Shown: one piece after another, positions 41,413 through 54,300 of the stretch
Numbering within the stretch: the first letter of the stretch is position 1
Layout: each line of letters begins with the position of its first letter
DNA from: Siphonodentalium dalli
Taxonomy: Eukaryota; Mollusca; Scaphopoda; Gadilida; Siphonodentaliidae
Assembly (NCBI GenBank): GCA_032622095.1
Contig: CP136064.1
Span: forward strand, 246,609,827-246,673,826
Length of the DNA stretch: 64,000 bases
Direction of reading: 5' to 3'
Position numbers and translations under genes: made by a program
The notes under the pieces: model-generated
What the model was told of the DNA's origin: nothing
Seen by the model: the letters and a program-made list of their open reading frames with translations, nothing else
Database searches by the model: none

Positions 41413-41710
41413 TTAAAATCCATAAAGGTTTGCGAGAATCAAAATATAGCATTTCTACAGCGAATCAGCTGCTTTTACGAGAATTAAACTAAGAATGATT
41501 CTGATTCTCGTCAGATTTTAAGCCCTGAGATATAACAGGAAAACCATTCTAAACAGCGTTTTTGCTCACAAAATGGCAAGTAGAAACATAGAGTTCATTA
41601 TTCAGAAGAAATTAACCCTTGAGCATTCAATAATCTGCAATTAATTTTACACACAGAAATACATTTTTATTCCAGGGGTTTCAACCCAGGGTGTCTTTGT
41701 TTTGAATGTT

Positions 41711-41829
41711 TGAAGATTTTGCACGCCTAGACACTCGTTCCCGTTTTAGAACTATATAATATGAGAGGCAGTCTCTCATATTATATAGTTCTAAAACGGG
41801 AACGAGTGTCTAAGCGTGCAAAATCTTCA
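41711..41829. repeat. Near-perfect hairpin with 57-bp arms
   Basis: TGAAGATTTTGCACGCCTAG ... ATATAATATGAGAG pairs with the inverse ending TGCAAAATCTTCA with about one mismatch and almost no loop (GCAGT). Intergenic, just beyond the DNAJB11 3' end. Confidence 0.93.
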
Positions 41830-42094
41830 TAGTGACCTATAATTTTGAGGATTAACTTTTCGACTAGCATTCGTTGGCATTTATCATGTTTTCGGGATAG
41901 TAATAGGCTGATGAATTTGCGTTTTGTCATGGTAAATTAAGTTTTAAGTGCGACCATAAAACCTAGCATTTCATGTGCAATCATAAAACTCAGCACTACA
42001 AGATCTAAAATACACCCGACAGCAAGATTATTCCCAATTCTAATCCATGTATACCAAAATATCCTGCAACCCATTTGTTATACCAAACAAAGGT

Positions 42095-42130
42095 TTTATT
42101 AATAAGGCATCTAAGAAAGAACTGTTTATT
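42095..42130 (-). terminator. Candidate DNAJB11 poly(A) signals
   Basis: Two AATAAA hexamers on the minus strand (42130-42125 and 42100-42095) lie 142 and 172 bases after the DNAJB11 stop. This would give a 3' UTR of roughly 160-200 nt. Confidence 0.55.
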
Positions 42131-42271
42131 AGTTTTTGTTCGATAAATTAATTCTGCTGATTTGACATAAGTAAATGCATTAATCTCATGTATATTCATG
42201 AACAAGTATTCAATATGAACTCGGTGGATGAAATAAAATGAATCCTAAAAACAAATTAAAGTGAGCTATCG

Positions 42272-42336
42272 TCAGTATCCTTGTAGTCCGTTGTAAACAG
42301 TCTGTATTGATTGCTGACTCACAATCTCTTTTAAAG
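42272..42336 (-). CDS. DNAJB11: DNAJB11 exon 10 (terminal)
   Basis: After acceptor TTTTTTCCAG the exon reads [20 protein letters not shown] and TGA. The ending VYNGLQGY is identical to the vertebrate C-terminus. There is no KDEL-type retrieval signal, as in other ERdj3 proteins. It is 2.5 kb from exon 9 and too short for ordinary ORF detection. Confidence 0.96.
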
Positions 42337-45300
42337 CTGGAAAAAATACAACGGAGATAATCAGTAAAAGTATTGACTAAAGCATTGGTATAATTATAGC
42401 CACTTTAATATTTTGCTATTAGTTTCCAACATGTTAATGTATTTATATAGTTATTATTACATCAGGACCGAATTGAACGTTTAGTGTAGGAATTTTGTCA
42501 CAGCAACACGTGACATCGCAGCAACATCACTATAAAGTTCCCAATATTTATCGATATTTCCAACTGAAACTAGAGATGGGCCTGTCCCAGATGGGACTGA
42601 GGTATACCCCCCGTATTCAACATGTTATTTGAATGTAGGAGCCATTACTGTATATTGGGCACTGAAATTATGTGAACAGGTAACCCTAAATCCCCTAAGC
42701 CCTAACACTAATCTTGAACCTCTTAACCCTTAATCCTAATCCTAAAACCTATTGACTGAAAAATGTAGGAATAAAAGCTCGGACAAAATTATGCATTTTG
42801 AGAAGATTTTCTAAGTTGAAAAATGGGGCTAACTCCACAAAAAGTTGTACAGACCTCATAATCGCAGGTGCTCAGGTTCCCATGGTACTAATTATCTGTG
42901 CCAAGTTTCAAAACAATTGACCAGAAAATGTAGGAATAAAAGCTCGGACAAAATTATGCATTTTGAGAAGATTTTGTAAGTCGAAAAAGAAGGATAACTC
43001 CACCAACAAATGTCGGACACATGTCATAATCGCAGGTGCACAGGTTCCCATGGTACTAATTATCTGTGCCAAGTTTAAAAAAAATTGACCTAAAAATGTA
43101 GGAATAGAAAAAGGGGGGGGGATAACTCCACCAAAAAATGTCTGACAGACGTCATAATCGCAGGTGCACAGATTCCCATGGTGGTTGATGTCTGTGCCAA
43201 GTTTCACGGAAAATGATCATAAAACAACTGAGAAATACTCCGGACAAATTTGTGTCCAGGGACGGACAAGCTGATTCCAGTATAACCCCCCCCCCCCCCC
43301 AACTCGTTGCGGGGGGTATAAAAACAGTATAATTACATTAGGAAACACAAGCACGGGCAACAACTGTATAAGAAACAGCAATGCGGGCAACAACTGTATA
43401 AGAAAAGTAATTGTATAGCCTGATATAGGAACTCCCCCAACCCCCCAATATGGTAAAAATATAAAACTTTATTGATTTGTTTATGTTCATGTTCACTGAA
43501 ATATTAAGCATGAAGTGAAGAAAATAGTAGATGGTAAAGTCTGTCTTGTTCTCCCCCTCCCATACTCTTTCCTGTTCTCTCCCCTCCCATTAGTCTTTTC
43601 TCCTCCCCCTCCCATTATTTCAACTGTTTCAATTTGTCTAACATTGAGGTGGTGATATATATATTACTAGCCGATGAGCCCGACGTTGTCCGGGCTATTC
43701 AAAAACCAAATTTCAAGTCGATAGCTACTCAAAAACCAAATTTCAAGTCGATAGCTCCACCCGTTTCCGAGATCTGGTCTGCGCATGCGCGAAGCTGGCG
43801 TCGCACGGGCTCGGCGACCTGATAAAATTCGTATCCGGGGCAAGATACATTCACATACCAAATTTCAAGTCGATAGCTCCATCCGTTTCCGATATCTCGT
43901 CTGCGCATGCGCGAAGCTGGCATCGCACGGGCTCGGCGACCCGATAAAATTCGTACTCGGGGCAAGATACATTCACATACCAAATTTCAAGTCGATAGCT
44001 CCACCCGTTTCCGAGATCTCGTCTGCGCATGCGCTGCACGGGCGTCGCACAGGCTCGCCAATACGACAACGACCACCGCCTGGTCAAACTTCACACACGT
44101 ACCAAGTTTCGTCCCGATCGGTCGAGAATCGTAGATTTGTATTAATGACAAACAGACAGACAGACAGACAGAGGTCTTCAAAATATATATGAGATTTTTT
44201 TCACTCCTGCTCTACTTTTTTTCCATCCAAATGTTTGTAAATCGGCTATAATATTTTGTGGCCAAATGAAGATCTAACTATGCTTAGAGAATCAGAATCT
44301 CCAGCAGAGTGCACCAGTCATACTTCCTTTCTGACTCGTGTCACTGGCTGGGTATCAGTCTTGGGGTTTTTTAATTTAGTGCAGGCTTTTCTAGCCACAA
44401 TGGCGAACCCAATCCCACCAAAGTAAAATTTCCTAAGTGCTGAGAGAAGAATTCCCTCACTATAAAACTTATTGACAGAACAGAGATATAGAACGATAGG
44501 TATTGTTGACAAATTTTGCAAAATGGCAGCCAATTAGAGGTATTGTGTTGACTTCACTGATGTTTGCCATGTGTGTTGTTGTCCATGTGTGTAAAGACAT
44601 TTGATAAAACAATTGGAGAACCAAACCACACCAGAGCATGAAATAGTTCTGTTGTTCGAGCAGGACTTTACAACTAAAGGTACAAAATAACACAAACTTT
44701 GTTTGATATTTTGTGTGCTTGATAAGGGCAATTCGTGCTCAGTTCGCTCAGTATATATATTAATATCGCGGAAGGCCACAAAATGTTGGTAAAATGTCAC
44801 CGGTGGCAGCGTTCTTATCGAGTAATCAATGCCAATAAACCCTGTATGGAGTTGGGAAGAACCAATGGTAATAAATGTGACTCACCTATTTTTTGTTCTT
44901 CTGTTAATGAGCCTTTTGGGAAATCGACATCAAATGTTATGTAGAGGGCGCCTTTTAGATGGTTGTTTTCATAGTTCGGCATGCCTTCTTCTCCCTTCTT
45001 CATCCTAGCACCTGGCCATGTTATTTTATCTCTCACAACTCTAACCTGTGAGAAGTCATACATAAGCTTCTTAAAATACTGTGTAATTGAGGTCACCCAT
45101 TGGTCTCAAAAGGCACCTATGCAAATTATTTTTTTGGCCCTCTCAAGAAAGTTTTTTTTTCTGGATCCAATGTCTGAAGTAAACCTATGTATGGCCATGC
45201 AACTGCATTTTGAATTCTGCAATGCAAGGTGCCGGTATGAGCTGAAACAAAGTGACATGTTAAAACTCACCCTCAATAAAATTTCAGATCAACAGTTCAA

Positions 45301-48300
45301 ACTTAAAGGCTGGTCTCTGCATATACAGACTTCTGACGAAAACTATTTTTTTCCAACCTATAGTAATGTTCTAATTAATCGACTCCTTAACCACAGCAGA
45401 ATTATGGGTAACTTTTCAGGATTTAGTCGGAAATATGGCTTGTTGCCATTCATCGGAAAGCTCACGGGGAGAGCTTTCCGATGAATGGCAACAAGCCATA
45501 TTTCCAACTAAATCCTGAAAAGTTACCCATAATTCTGCTGTGGTTAAAGAGTCGATTAATTAGGGCATTACTGTAACTACATATTAAAATGTGGGTACAA
45601 GCCTGATTATAGTGTGTCTGTCATTTGCAGAATGAGGTCCCCAGAGGGATGATTTAGTGAGGCAAACCCCCACAGCGGGTTAGAATCACTAAATTCACCA
45701 TGTGGGGACCTCATTCTGCTTAGGCCTCATCTTCTAGGAAATATCTAGTCTCAAATTAACATTAACCCAAGGCTCTGTGGGGTAGCATCACTAAAATTAC
45801 CCCCTGGGGACCTCATTCTGTAAATGTCAGACACACTAAGCTCAGGCTTGTGTGGGTAGGGTAACTGCAAACATAGATCGTTTTAATTGTTAACTAAACA
45901 AACGTGTGGTCATTGTGGTGAAGTTACCGCTGACAGCAGAGTTTGAAAAATATTTGTGGTTGTGCCTTGACAGTGATTTCAGTTATGGCCCTATGGGATG
46001 TCATCATTATAACACAGGGGAGACAAGGATAGTGAAAGAATCAGCAGAGATATCAGAATGGTTATTTTTAAATATAATACTTCATGTAGTTCCCAGACCT
46101 ATTTCACCTAAAAGTTCCAACTGCTGGGAAAACGGGGCAGCCAGGAAATTGAGTTTGTAAACAAAACCACTTGTGTCACCATGCTCGAGAAAACCATTGT
46201 TTAAAATATTTCAGCATTATGTGATCGCGAGATGTTTGCAAATCCAAATTGAAGAATGATGACATATAACATAAGCCAAAAGGTGAGCTAACTTAGATAT
46301 TTTTTGGCAGGTTTAACCCTTTCAGTGCCAAGTCTGATTTTTGTATCAACCCATATTTCCTTGATCATTTTTCAAATTTTTTGATTATAGTAATGTGATA
46401 CATTGATAGAAAGAGCTCTAAGAGCTCTTTCCATCAATGTATCACATTATTATAATCAATAAATTTGAAAAATGATCAAGGAAATATGGGTTGATACAAA
46501 AATCGGACTTGGCACTGAAAGGATTAATGTATTTCAATTCCAAATTTCATCGGAGAAAATGAAAAATAGGTTATCAGACGACTTGCACTAAATAACTGTA
46601 CTTCATTGCATATTTTTTCAATTGTATTGACCGGACATATCTCTTACATATTGGAAAATGTCAGTGACAAAGACTGTGTCCTGTGAAATACTGATTAATT
46701 TTCTATTTGTTAATAAATACCACAACATGGTAATAGTGTTGAAATGACAATGGTATTTCGTAGTCGACTAGTCTGCAGCCCTTAGTCAACTACTAGTCGA
46801 CACCTACTACATAAAGAACGATCAATATCCCACACAGGATTATTAAAGTATTTTCTATGATATCGAGCATCGGCCCAGTTCAATGTGTTAGATATGTGAT
46901 ATTTAACATCTGTTTGTCATCATAAATTTATTAAAACATGCATGTTTATCATTATATTTATTGATGTTGACAGCCTATAGTGACAGGTAAGTATCATGAA
47001 CATCACTCATATCATATAATATTGGGGCTATGTTCATGTGCGATCGTGGTAAAGTGACTACATAATAGACAGACTTCAAAATAGCTGGATGCAACAGGCT
47101 TCCTAACTTCTGGTGCATGAGCAGTCTATTTAGCTCCCGATGATGTCACAACTGTGCATGTATACGCTGTTCTATGTGTTAATTACAGTGTAACATAAAA
47201 AAAACAAAAATTCCCTACCTACCTTCCCTAATTATTTTGGACCATGTAACCCTAAACACAGGTATTTTTTTTTTGGCCTTAAAGAAGCAAGGCAGTCAAT
47301 TATATGCTGGACATATGTACCAAACATTAGGCATATAGCCTTAGATTTGATATACAATGATAACAGCCATAACATGCTAAATCTTATCGACCACATGTCT
47401 GCTCAATTTCCTGGTAGCCTGTTTTCCCAGAAGTGGGATCTGCAGGGTGTCTTAGACGTAGAATCAACTGCAACCTACCTTGTGATCGTCTAAATGAACC
47501 ACATCCATTTCAAAACCAGACATAGCGTCCAACAGTGAAATCGTAATATTTGTATATAAATCATCTCCTCTTCTCTCAAATTTTTTATGTCTGGAACAGA
47601 AACGAAGTAATAAGTTACTGAATTGATTGTGATGGATTCATGACACAATACATTGGGATAGATGTTGGTCCTATTAGCCATACATAATTTCAAAGGAGCC
47701 TGGCCATAATTATAATCAGGGTTCACAGTTAATTTTTGTTCTTTTTTTCGAAAATGGTCAAAGAAAATTACATTTGGCCAAACTTTTTGCCAAAATGTTC
47801 AGTCCTTCGAATTTGGAAAACGTAGGTGTGCGATATATCACTCGGAGCTTTTGGAATTTGCGCGCGCCACAATAATCCGATTATCTGGCAATCCAGGTGA
47901 ATCTAATCACGGTAATGAGTCCACTTCCGCGTCTGAGAGCGCATGCTCACCAGACTCGCAGTCGCTTAAAACTTCAAACTCGGAAGTGGAATCGTTACCG
48001 CAATCAGATTCACCGGAATCCGACGAATCAACCGGGGCTCTCTTTCATTTTGATAGAGTCGGTATTTGAGGAGGCTCCAATGTCCATTTTTCGCTTTCTC
48101 CGAGTCGAGAGATACTGGCTTCGAAGTATAGTTAAACTTAAAACCTAATCTATGGCAATAATATTCAAATGAATCGGCGAATACCCGCATGCCGAAACAT
48201 CAAAAGAGGCTGCCAAAGAATTGACACTTTTTTGCAGGAACTCGCACGTGCAGCAGTTGTGACGAGGTGTACCCCAATCATTGAGTGAGAAAGACGCCGG

Positions 48301-51300
48301 CGGCCGCTTTGATCCTTGTTATTATGTTCGTAATCAACATCATCGCTACTGAGAAAGAGACACGGTGAATAGTCTTGTCGGCGTTTAACCATTGATGTGC
48401 TGTTTGTTAAAATCTCGTTCACTGGCTGCAATTTAAATTTTTCGGCGTACGCATTTAATAACTCGCTGGTTTTTAGATCCGCGTGCGCTAAGGCGCGCAA
48501 GCGCAATTGCGCGCCTCAAAATCGAAGGACTGAATGTTTCAAGCCAATGTCTGCGATTGTCTCTCAGAAAATCACAAAATCTCATTAAAACATTTACACT
48601 TGTTACGAACTTAATGAGTAGCTGCTTGCCAGCAGATGTTTGGATAACAATTTATCAGAAGTAACCCATGCTTACTTATGAAAACAATGATGATTAGGTA
48701 TGATTACGGCATCCTGTCTTTATCAATTGACAATACTTTACTGCTCTAGGCCAATATAAAACTAAATTGCTAGATTTACATCCCCTTTGGTGTCCGATAT
48801 ATTCATTCAAAATAAATTTTTGGTGTCCAATATATTCATTCAAATTTCATTTTTGGTGTGTCCGATATATTCATTCAAAATTAATTTTTGGTGTGTCCGA
48901 TATATTCATTCAAAATTCATTTTTGGTGTGTCTGATATATTCATTCAAAATTCATTTTTGGTGTGTCCGATATATTCATTCAAAATTCCTTTTATAACAA
49001 TACTCACTTTTGTTGTAAAATTCTAAATTTCAGATCTCCTGGTTCCCCATCAATATGAGGTTCACCTACAGGAAAACAAGAACATTTATTAAAATCATAA
49101 TACAATATTACAGAATACTTTTTGAGAGTCATCCTCATAAGGCAATTTCCATCCCAAATATCATTGAAAACAGCAGTTGATTTATAAAAAAAAAAGTGAA
49201 AATATTAATAAATTTCAATATTTTATGATAAAATTAAGAGACAAAACTATATCCATTCTAAATTTAATGACATCATACCTGAGAACAGACACATTGAAAA
49301 AAGACAGCATCACCCTTCTATGATTCAATAAGTGTTATGCAATAAAAGAGCCCATTTATAAAACCATTATCGTGGTAAGAACACAATTATAATCAGTAAA
49401 GATACTTTAAATGTAATGTTGGGATATAGGCATACTGGTATCTGAGAGAAGTCATTTCTCCCTTTGACAAAAAATAGGTAGAAGTGGCACATTTTAGGGA
49501 GAAGGTGTCTCCCATGTCTCCCTCTAGGCTGGTCTCTGAGTGGGGAGATATAAATAAAAGGTGCAACGTCAATCGTGGCATATGCCCCAATGCTCAGTTT
49601 AGAGAGTGGACAATACTAAATATTTGTGGATAATTTAGTTTTTTTCTAAATCCAAAAGGTGGATGTCCTTTTCGCCATAAATTTGGCTGTCAACACACCA
49701 AAAACACAACCAAATCAGATGATCCATGCCCAAGTTATAAGCTGAAAATTTCATACGGTTACAAAATTCAGAAATTAGTGTGTAAAAATAAGGGCTACAA
49801 ATCTGGTATGAATGAATGGATGAAAGCCATAGTACGTTGGTATGTTTTTCCGCATGCCGTGCTATCACCATGCCAAACCACAAGCCAAATCAGATGATCC
49901 ACGCCCGATTATAAGCTGAATTGTTTGTAGAGACAAAATTCACTAATTTGCAAGTAACTCTGGTACAACGAATGGATGAAACATGTAGTAAGTCGATATC
50001 CATTCCCCTGAGCTGTGCTACCACAATACCAAAGCACAACTGAATCGGATGATTCTTGCCCAAGTTACAAACTGAAATGTTCTTTCGGAACACAAAACTC
50101 ACAAATAGTTAAACAATGGCCGGTACTCTTGTAAATATGAATGGATGAAACTGGTAGTACATGGGTATATTTTTACCCAACCTGTGCTATCACCATGCCA
50201 AAGGACAACGAAATCCAATAATCAACACCCGAGTTAAAAGCTGAAATGTTTGTATGGACACAAAATTCACAAATTTCTAAGCCAAACAAGGGTCGTAACT
50301 CTTACTCTTACAAGCCTTGAAGGTGATATGATCGGACGGATGGAACACCAACAGACGGAGGGAGCCCTCGGCTATATGCCCCGAATCCTCCTACGGTGGG
50401 GGGCGAAGACTTAATAAACAATCATATTTTGCTCCATTTCATTTCCCCCCACACTCTTTGTCCTAAGATCTGTTTCTCTTGGTAGAGTAGGATGAATTGC
50501 GTAACTTTAAACCTTTCAGTGCCAAGTCCGATTTTTGTATCAACCCATATTTCCTTGATAATTTTTCTAATTTATTGATTATAATAATGTGATACATTGA
50601 TGGAAAGAGCTCTTAGAGCTCTTTCCATCAATGTATCACATTATTACAATCAATAAATTTGAAAAATTATCAAGGAGCTCTTTCCATCAATGTATCACAT
50701 TATTATAATCAATAAATTTGAAAAATTATCAAGGAAATATGGGTTGATACAAAAATCGGACTTGGCACTGAAAGGGTTAAACTGACCTTCTGAAATGAAA
50801 GGATATTCCTGTCCATCTCTCATCCCAGGTTCAATCTCGATTTCTAAAACCCTTTCTTCATTATCGTATCTGAAAATACATATGAAGGATGGTAAGTAAC
50901 TAATTCAATTTAACTGCTGCCACACAATTTACCAGAAAAAAACTTACAATAGTTTGCATATATTTGGAGTGAAAATTGATTGATACTATTTAATCTAGAG
51001 CCATTCTGGCGAGTAATAACACAAAAATCTTCTTTTTAAAAAAAATATTTTTATTCGGATCATTTTTAATTTCATAATGTGATAATAATCTTATTCAATA
51101 GTATATAATGTTTTCAAAATATTTTCAGATACATATGAACATACATGTATAATTGGTTTAATTTGATTAAGTGTCATTTATATATATAGAATAACAGTAT
51201 ATACAGCGAGTAATTTTTAGATAATCAGTGTATTTGAGAAAGGGAATATTTATAATCACTTATTTCTGAATTGCCATGGGGAAAGTCATTAAGTCCATAT

Positions 51301-54300
51301 TATGAGCACTTTGAGTAATAGCTTCACTCAGAAGTGAATATTGACTCGTAACAGCGTGTCTGTGATTTGCAGAATGAGGTTCACAGAGAGTGAATTTAGT
51401 GACACTACACCGCACAGCGGTGTTGCATCAATATATTCACCCTCTGGTGACCTCATTCTGCTTAGGCCTTATCTTCTGGGAAGTACCTAGTCTCAAATTA
51501 ACATTGTTTTTAGTTACTTTTTCCCTTCTGTTCAGTTTCTACATCCACTAATTTGCACAAGATAAAATAAATAATCGAAGTGACTAATGGTTGAACATCA
51601 CCAACTTCAACTGGGGAACTTCAATCTGATCCTAGGTCTCCCATAGCAGTTAAAGACTTGGTAGAAACTTCCAGAATGGAAAAAGTAATTAAAAACAATG
51701 TTAATTTGAGACTATAGATACTTCCCAGAAGATGAGGCTAAAGCATACTGAACGGGATAGCGTCACTAAATTCCCCCTATGGGGAACTCAATCTGCAAAT
51801 GACAGACACACTATTTGAAGGATTGGTAAATATATGCAAGTGAATACATCGGTATATGTTCAAACTAACCTGACATTGTCGCATTCATCACAGACTTGTT
51901 GCTGCATCATTTGGAACTGTCCAGGCCCCAATCTTTGAGTGACCATCTCCATCCTACAATTACACTTTCGTTTCCCATGCGTCGGCTTCGCCACTGGTTT
52001 GTACCTGATAACCTGAAAAGTAATAAATTACAGTGACTAAGGCCACATTTAACCCTTTACCCAACAGAAGGGCCCTGTGCCAATGCATTCTCTTATATAT
52101 GCGAGTCGACCATAGGTCGCCTCGCATATATAAGAGAATGCATTGGCTTAACACATTAAAAATTATAAAATTGTTAAAGAATGTAAGAAAAAATGGTAAA
52201 AAGTGTTAAAAAAAAGATTTTTTTTAGGCCAATGCATTCTCTTATATATGCGAGGCGACCTATGGTCGACTCGCATATATAAGAGAATGCATTGGCACAG
52301 GGCATAACTGTAACTATCACAATGTGGTCAAGGAGCCGGTTCCAATGATACCCATATTTGTATGGTTCTATTGAGACAGACCGAAGATATTTTAGGCTGT
52401 TGAAGCTTTATTTGGCCGGTTTTGGCCGGTTTGTTGGGTAAAGGGTTAACCCTTTCATGATGGGAGCTGCGCTGATGCAGCTATACAGATCCTGTGCCAG
52501 TGCATTCTCTTATTTATTACATGATCCTACCCTTATTCCATTCATTAAACCCATTCTATAAATTGTGATATTAAACGTTCGTTTAGGTGACCTTTGACTT
52601 CCGGTTTGTCGTCTGTTACATTCCGTACGCTATGTCTCAAAATGTCTCAAAATACTATGGCTTCCAATATTTTTCAAACAAACTATAATGAATGAAGAGT
52701 TTGAAAAGATATCATTAAATATACTCCATTAAATACGCAAATTGGTCTTTAATTATCTGGGACTTTTTCTTTGCGCGGACAAACAATGCATAGTTAGGCC
52801 AAAAAAAAAAGTGTTTTGGTTCTCGGGCAATTTTTTTTTCAAATCAATGAGGGAGGGAGGGTTTTATTTTATTTTTTATTTTTTTCTGCGCATAGTAAGC
52901 ATGGACAAAGATACCTTACTGTTATGCATATAAACTCATTTAGTCTTATATCAAAATGACATTGTACTACCAGTGTATGACTAGGATTACCCAACAATAT
53001 ATAATGCCCCTGACATTAACTACTGTTATTGTTGTCTAAAAACTGATACCTCCCCATTCTAATATGTGATCCTGAATTTAGTCCTGTGCCTTTCAATTGT
53101 ATAAAGTTACAATTACTAGTATACAGTAGTGTAAGTTGTTCACAATGACTAATTGTAAGAAGAGCATGAGGATCAGCTAATCATTTTCTTAATTGTAGTC
53201 ATCTACTTCATGTTGTAAGCCTACAAGCCACTTTTTAACACATTACATGTTAGAGCTCAATGCACACTAATATTCAACACATATCTGCTATGGACATGTT
53301 GATAAAATCAACAAAAAAAAAACAATTTTTTTTTTTTTAAATTTATTTTTTCGTAAGATTTTTGTCATAACATCAGGCATTGCTATAAAAAGGCCTAATG
53401 CGGCCCTTTTTATTCAATGCGGCGGGGCCTGAGAACCTTAAGTGAAACATCATCACATGCCTTAAGCCGATGTTAGTTTCGCATCCTATTTGTCGCTTGA
53501 AGTATGTTTTGTCGAGGTTTTGGATCATGTAATAAATAGAATCTACAACTCGTCCCCAATTTATAGCGGTATATACAAAACTCGTCCAGTAAATTAGTCT
53601 AATTTCTGGACTTGTTTTGTAAATTCCGCTATAAACTGGAGACTCATTGTAGATCCTCTATATATGTGGGTCTCCCATAGGGAGCCTCGCATATATAAGA
53701 GAATGCATTAGCACAGGGTTTTCACAAAATATCAGGACGCTCCAGACATGGAAGGGTTAACAATATCCCCCCCCCCCCCACCCCCGACCCTACACAAAAT
53801 TTCATTAATGAGTGGTAAGATAGGTAATTATTATGTTTTTATTAATTACAAGTAATCACTAGCTGGATGATTAACCCTTCCATACTAAATACTCATTGAC
53901 AGGTAGATCTTTTAAGAAATGTTCAAATGTGCATTTTTTTTTCAGTTTTGGTTTTCTTGATGATCCCATATTTTTGTTTTTGAATTTAGCCAAAGTTTCT
54001 GATTTATTTTTGAATTTAGCCAAAGATTGAACAATTCTTTTGGCCAATGTTAACGGTGAACTTCTTTCAATCTTGAAAAACTAGGATTTTTACCTCTAAA
54101 AAGTTACCATTATAAAGTTCTTCTAACGTAACTTCCAGATCGAGGCCAATATCGCCACCTCTGGGTGCTTCTTGGTTTCTATTTCCTCCGCCAAAACTGT
54201 CCCCGAAGAAACTTGAAAAACTGCAAAAAAAATTGAATCAGAAATGTCAATACTTTTTGGAGCTATTATCAAGGCTATACTTGCCTCAAAAACATCAGAT

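Noticed and set aside
43634-44192. Overlapping frames on both strands up to 135 codons
   Set aside because: Caused by the CG-rich 121-bp array; every frame repeats the same peptide with each unit.
44981-45484. 167-codon plus-strand frame
   Set aside because: It runs antisense over DNAJB11 exon 9 and then into one arm of a long hairpin; composition is not protein-like.
47851-48069. Ser/Glu-rich 72-codon frame as a host gene
   Set aside because: It lies wholly between inverted ends of a DNA element (47795-48538), and the minus strand has an equally acidic frame.
48766-49026. Plus-strand frames with repeated [13 protein letters not shown]
   Set aside because: Translation of the 36-bp tandem repeat; antisense to DNAJB11 and next to its exon 7.
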